Source: JANOGU01 sp964499865 (GTDB lineage Bacteria; Pseudomonadota; Alphaproteobacteria; Rhodobacterales; Rhodobacteraceae). From it: a stretch of DNA of 8,018 nucleotides. The stretch is taken from the NCBI GenBank assembly GCA_964499865.1, contig CAZCPY010000136.1, positions 1-8,018 on the forward strand. The letters are read 5' to 3'. Position 1 is the first letter of the stretch. The number at the start of each line of letters is the position of its first letter. The notes beneath the pieces are model-generated. The model was not told the DNA's origin. It saw only the letters and a program-made list of their open reading frames with translations, and ran no database searches. The position numbers and the translations under genes are program-made. Below are positions 5,638-8,018 of the stretch, in pieces.

Positions 5638-6984
5638 GTGGAAAAGCTGATCGCGCATGGCCTGATGTTCGGCGGGCTGGTCGAGGTCGCCTCGCCGGCG
5701 CTGGTCGACCGCTACCGGCGGGCGATGAAGCACCTGGCGGGCAAGGAAACGGCGCTGACCGATTTCCACATCGACCTGTCGGGCTATTCCCCCGAGATCG
5801 GGCACGAGCTGGGCGATCCGCTCTACCTCAACCCCAACGGCTGCAACCGGCAGTTCATCCTCTTGACCACGGCGCAGAAGGACGCGCCGCTTCTGAACAT
5901 CAAGTTCTCCACCTCGCGCGGGATCCTGCGGCAGTTCATCACCCAGAACGAGGCGGCGCTCTTCGCCCTGACGGCGCGGGATGCGGTGGCGGGCGAGTTG
6001 CAGAACACGGTCTACGAGGTGCCCACCGCCGCCCGCCTGTTCGACATCCGCCAGGTGACGGTCGAGGCCGACACCATCGGCGGGCATGTGGCCGAGGCGG
6101 GCAAGCTGACCAAGCTGATCGAGCGTTTCCGCGACACGCCGGACGGCTGGCAGGACGACGTGCTGATCGCCGAGATGATCGGCCTGGCCAAGAAGACCGG
6201 CGACATCACCCGCGTGCCGGTGACGCTGCCGAAGATGACCTTCGAACAGCCGAACTTCTGGACCGCGCATTTCGGCGGCGTCTACCTGTTCCGCGACCTG
6301 CGGTCGCCTGCGGCGATCACCGTCGCGCCGCACCGGTCGCTGGGGCCCCTGCCGATCGCGACCGTGATGGACCTGTCGGACCGCAACCAGATCGCCGAAT
6401 GGTTGCTGAGGAACGACCTGGTCGAGCCCATCGTCGAGGCGCGCGGGGCGGACGTGGCGGCGATCATCCGCCAGAAGCTCGACTTCATCCTGGTCGATGC
6501 GGCCGACACGCTGGGGCTCGACCTCGGGCAGTCCATCCGCGCCGACCTGCGCAAGATCGCCCACCGCCTGGGAGACGCGCTGCCGAACGAATTCAAGGGG
6601 CTGGGGGCGCTGCTGCGCTGGGCCGAGGGCGCGGGCGACTGGCCGCGGATCACCTCGGAACACCCGGCGTTCTTCTACACGCTGCGGTCGAAACCCCACA
6701 AGGACCGCGATCTGGTCAACATGCTGCTGGCGGAACTGTCGCCGCTGGATGTCCGCCAGCTGTTCATCCTGCACAAGGAAAAGTTCTACACCGCCTATGC
6801 GGGCTGGTCCGAGAAAAAGCAGGCCTGGGTCGCCGACTTCCTGGCGCGCGAATACGCGGTGGACAAGGCCGGCGCCCGGTCGGCACTGTTCGGCCCGGAA
6901 CCGGGCATGGCCGAGCCCCTGAAACCCGAGCCGCAGCCCCGGACGATGATAGACCGTGTGGGTCCCTGGGGGGCGGTGCGATGA
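5638..6984 (+). CDS. DUF6638 family protein
   Basis: This 448-residue soluble protein starts at GTG 5638, with GGAGG at 5623-5627 ten bases upstream. The GTG start is preferred because the N-terminal pattern LIAHGLMFGGLVEVASP, which I associate with the family start, begins immediately; the first internal ATG would remove it. Conspicuous segments are LSGYSPEIGHELGDPLYLNP (about 47-66), FSTSRGILRQF (about 90-100), FEQPNFWTAHFGGVYLFRDL (about 202-221), and a C-terminal block ITSEHPAFFYTLRS, then LSPLDVRQLFILHKEKFY (about 338-386). The last 25 residues are Pro-rich and probably disordered. From memory this corresponds to the uncharacterised family DUF6638, found in Rhodobacteraceae; the function is unknown. 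Its stop overlaps the next start by four bases. Sitting among membrane-protein genes downstream of a AAA+ ATPase, it is plausibly a cytosolic partner of that system. Confidence 0.88.
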   Translation: MEKLIAHGLMFGGLVEVASPALVDRYRRAMKHLAGKETALTDFHIDLSGYSPEIGHELGDPLYLNPNGCNRQFILLTTAQKDAPLLNIKFSTSRGILRQFITQNEAALFALTARDAVAGELQNTVYEVPTAARLFDIRQVTVEADTIGGHVAEAGKLTKLIERFRDTPDGWQDDVLIAEMIGLAKKTGDITRVPVTLPKMTFEQPNFWTAHFGGVYLFRDLRSPAAITVAPHRSLGPLPIATVMDLSDRNQIAEWLLRNDLVEPIVEARGADVAAIIRQKLDFILVDAADTLGLDLGQSIRADLRKIAHRLGDALPNEFKGLGALLRWAEGAGDWPRITSEHPAFFYTLRSKPHKDRDLVNMLLAELSPLDVRQLFILHKEKFYTAYAGWSEKKQAWVADFLAREYAVDKAGARSALFGPEPGMAEPLKPEPQPRTMIDRVGPWGAVR

Positions 6985-7244
6985 TCCTGGGCTGGCTGCG
7001 CCTTCTGGCGATGTCGCTTGTGGTGCTGACGGTGGTGTACTTTCTCGTCTCGGTCTATTCCCGGTCGGTCCGCCGCGAACGGCTGGAAAAGCGCTTCGAC
7101 GCAGGGGGTGTGGAGGGCGACCGCGATGCCTATATCNNNNNNNNNNCCTATGAACAGGGCCTGCGCAAGCGGCTGATCTGGCTGGTCTACGTCATCCCGA
7201 TCCTGGCGATGACGGCAACCGTCTGGTGGGTGAACTGGGACTGA
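6981..7244 (+). CDS. Small two-helix membrane protein (interrupted by Ns)
   Basis: The ATG overlaps the stop of the DUF6638-type gene as ATGA. As written it encodes 87 residues, four of them undetermined because of ten Ns. An N-terminal membrane helix covers about residues 2-24 (WLRLLAMSLVVLTVVYFLVS), then comes a charged loop with R-R-E-R-L-E-K-R, and a second helix covers about 62-84 (LIWLVYVIPILAMTATVWWV). The topology is probably a hairpin with a cytoplasmic central loop. The frame stays open on both sides of the Ns, but their true number is unknown and the loop length may be wrong. I do not recognise a named family. It is coupled to the DUF6638-type gene upstream, and its stop lies one base before the DUF1523 start. 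Confidence 0.8.
   Translation: MILGWLRLLAMSLVVLTVVYFLVSVYSRSVRRERLEKRFDAGGVEGDRDAYIXXXXYEQGLRKRLIWLVYVIPILAMTATVWWVNWD
7137..7146. other. Assembly gap of ten Ns inside a coding region
   Basis: Ten consecutive undetermined bases fall in the central loop of the small membrane protein, after codon 52. Both sides are in the same reading frame if exactly ten bases are missing. A round number of Ns often marks a gap of unknown size, so the residue count there is not reliable. Confidence 0.98.
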
Positions 7245-7245
7245 C

Positions 7246-7914
7246 ATGCGCATCTGGCGATGGATCAAGTGGACATTCCGCATCCTGGCGGTGCTGCTGC
7301 TGGCGGGCTTCCTGCACTACACGCTGCCGCAGCGCGACGTGGTGCAGATCATCAACACCTACAACCGGGTGCAGCCCATCGGGGCGAACTGGATGTTCTA
7401 CTCGTCGGAAGACACCGGAACCGGGGCAGAGGCCGCCACCTCGCGCGACATCCGCTTCATCGACGCGGTGTTCCCGGACGGCGACACGACGATGACCTAC
7501 CGCAACGAAGATACGGGCTGGTTCTGGCCGCCCTACTTCAAGTGGGACTCGTCGACGCTGCAGGCCGAGGCCACGAACTACAAGACCGCCCCCGGCAGCC
7601 CGCGCTGGGTGGCCGTCACGCATTACGGCTGGCGGCTGCCGATCATCTCGGTCTTCCCCAACGCGGTGAAGGTGGTGCCGGTCGAAGGCCCGGACGTGCG
7701 GCTGTTCCCCTGGCTGAACCTGGCCATCCTGGGGGTGCTCGCGTTCCTCCTGTTCATGGCGTGGCGCATGGTGGCGCAGTTCCGCGAGCGCATGGTCGAC
7801 CCGGCGGTGGACCGCGTGGCCCGGACGCTCGACGCCGTGGACGCCCGCGCCGACGCGGCACGCAGCCGGTTCTCGCGCTGGCTCGACAGCTGGCGCGGCA
7901 AGCCGCGCCAGTAG
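7246..7914 (+). CDS. DUF1523 family membrane protein
   Basis: This 222-residue protein matches the uncharacterised DUF1523 family. There is an N-terminal membrane helix or uncleaved signal anchor (about residues 6-27) and a mainly extracytoplasmic domain (about 28-152) with the family-like segments VQIINTYNR (33-41), WFWPPYFKWDSSTLQAEA (92-109) and VTHYGWRLPIISVFPNA (124-140). A second membrane helix lies at about 155-175, followed by a charged amphipathic tail (176-222) that would be cytoplasmic. The start follows the previous stop by one base with no strong ribosome-binding site, pointing to coupled translation. It is the last gene of the cluster visible here. The conserved domain would face the periplasm, so it may be the sensor or envelope-facing component. 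The function is not known. Confidence 0.9.
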   Translation: MRIWRWIKWTFRILAVLLLAGFLHYTLPQRDVVQIINTYNRVQPIGANWMFYSSEDTGTGAEAATSRDIRFIDAVFPDGDTTMTYRNEDTGWFWPPYFKWDSSTLQAEATNYKTAPGSPRWVAVTHYGWRLPIISVFPNAVKVVPVEGPDVRLFPWLNLAILGVLAFLLFMAWRMVAQFRERMVDPAVDRVARTLDAVDARADAARSRFSRWLDSWRGKPRQ

Positions 7915-8018
7915 GCCGGCCGCGACCGATCTTCACGGGAATCCCCGGCCCCGGCCGCTGAAGGGTAATCCCCCCACTCTTAACGGGGTGCATCCGTAGA
8001 ACTTACGCGGCCATTTTC
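7915..8018. other. Terminal non-coding stretch
   Basis: This follows the DUF1523 stop. It contains GC-rich self-complementary pieces near 7915-7961 (CCGGCC and CGGCCG), a weak 4-bp hairpin CGTA/TACG near 7996-8008, and a short T-rich end (CCATTTTC). None makes a convincing terminator, and no gene is supported on either strand. The minus-strand frame ending at 7754 is mostly a shadow of the DUF1523 gene. Confidence 0.4.

Noticed and set aside
5608..6774. 388-residue open frame on the minus strand
   Set aside because: It is antisense to the DUF6638-type gene and has Arg/Gln/Val/Asp-rich shadow composition with no recognisable domain.
7260..7961. 233-residue plus-strand frame overlapping the DUF1523 gene
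   Set aside because: It is a His/Arg/Gly-rich shifted frame over a gene with clear DUF1523 segments and membrane helices.
1..8018. tRNA, rRNA or riboswitch genes
   Set aside because: I saw no TPsiC-arm pattern, conserved rRNA segment or known aptamer motif on either strand.
7962..8018. Intrinsic terminator after the DUF1523 gene
   Set aside because: The only hairpins are about four base pairs, and the T-run is short and not placed directly after a stem.

Overview
The window is GC-rich (roughly two thirds G+C), has strong G/C bias at third codon positions, and every gene I can support lies on the plus strand. The protein set (a DUF1523 protein, a DUF6638-type protein, a AAA+ ATPase and a long coiled-coil protein) together with the base composition suggests an alphaproteobacterium, most likely of the Rhodobacteraceae/Paracoccaceae group. 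This placement rests on recognising the families, not on a search. A run of ten Ns shows the sequence is a draft or scaffolded assembly.

Layout. Positions 1-131 hold a GC-rich hairpin and a weak candidate promoter. Then come a 359-residue coiled-coil protein with possible TelA-like architecture (132-1211), a 189-bp intergenic stretch filled by two hairpin repeats, an unrecognised 374-residue protein (1401-2525), and a 641-residue AAA+ ATPase with Walker A, a YQG pore-loop-like motif and a second region of homology (2531-4456). After this is an accessory patch (4456-5337): a lower-GC 71-residue ORF, a DUF559 endonuclease-like gene lying between inverted copies of a palindromic repeat, and a 24-residue ORF. 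The cluster then resumes with a 100-residue three-helix membrane protein (5334-5636), the DUF6638-type protein (5638-6984), an 87-residue two-helix membrane protein interrupted by the Ns (6981-7244) and a DUF1523 membrane protein (7246-7914). The last 104 bases hold no gene I can support.

The genes are tightly coupled. Stop and start codons overlap or lie within a few bases at 2525/2531, 4456, 5263-5266, 5334-5337, 5636/5638, 6981-6984 and 7244/7246. This suggests one long operon whose products work together: a cytosolic AAA+ motor, helical or coiled-coil partners, DUF6638, and three small inner-membrane proteins. The function is not established. An envelope- or membrane-associated remodelling machine is the simplest inference.

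The two points most worth following are this multi-gene AAA+/coiled-coil/DUF6638/DUF1523 cluster, and the DUF559 gene framed by inverted copies of a hairpin plus G-quadruplex repeat. One of those copies is an exact 45-bp match to a third copy 3.9 kb away. This layout resembles the way REP-associated transposases sit among REP elements.
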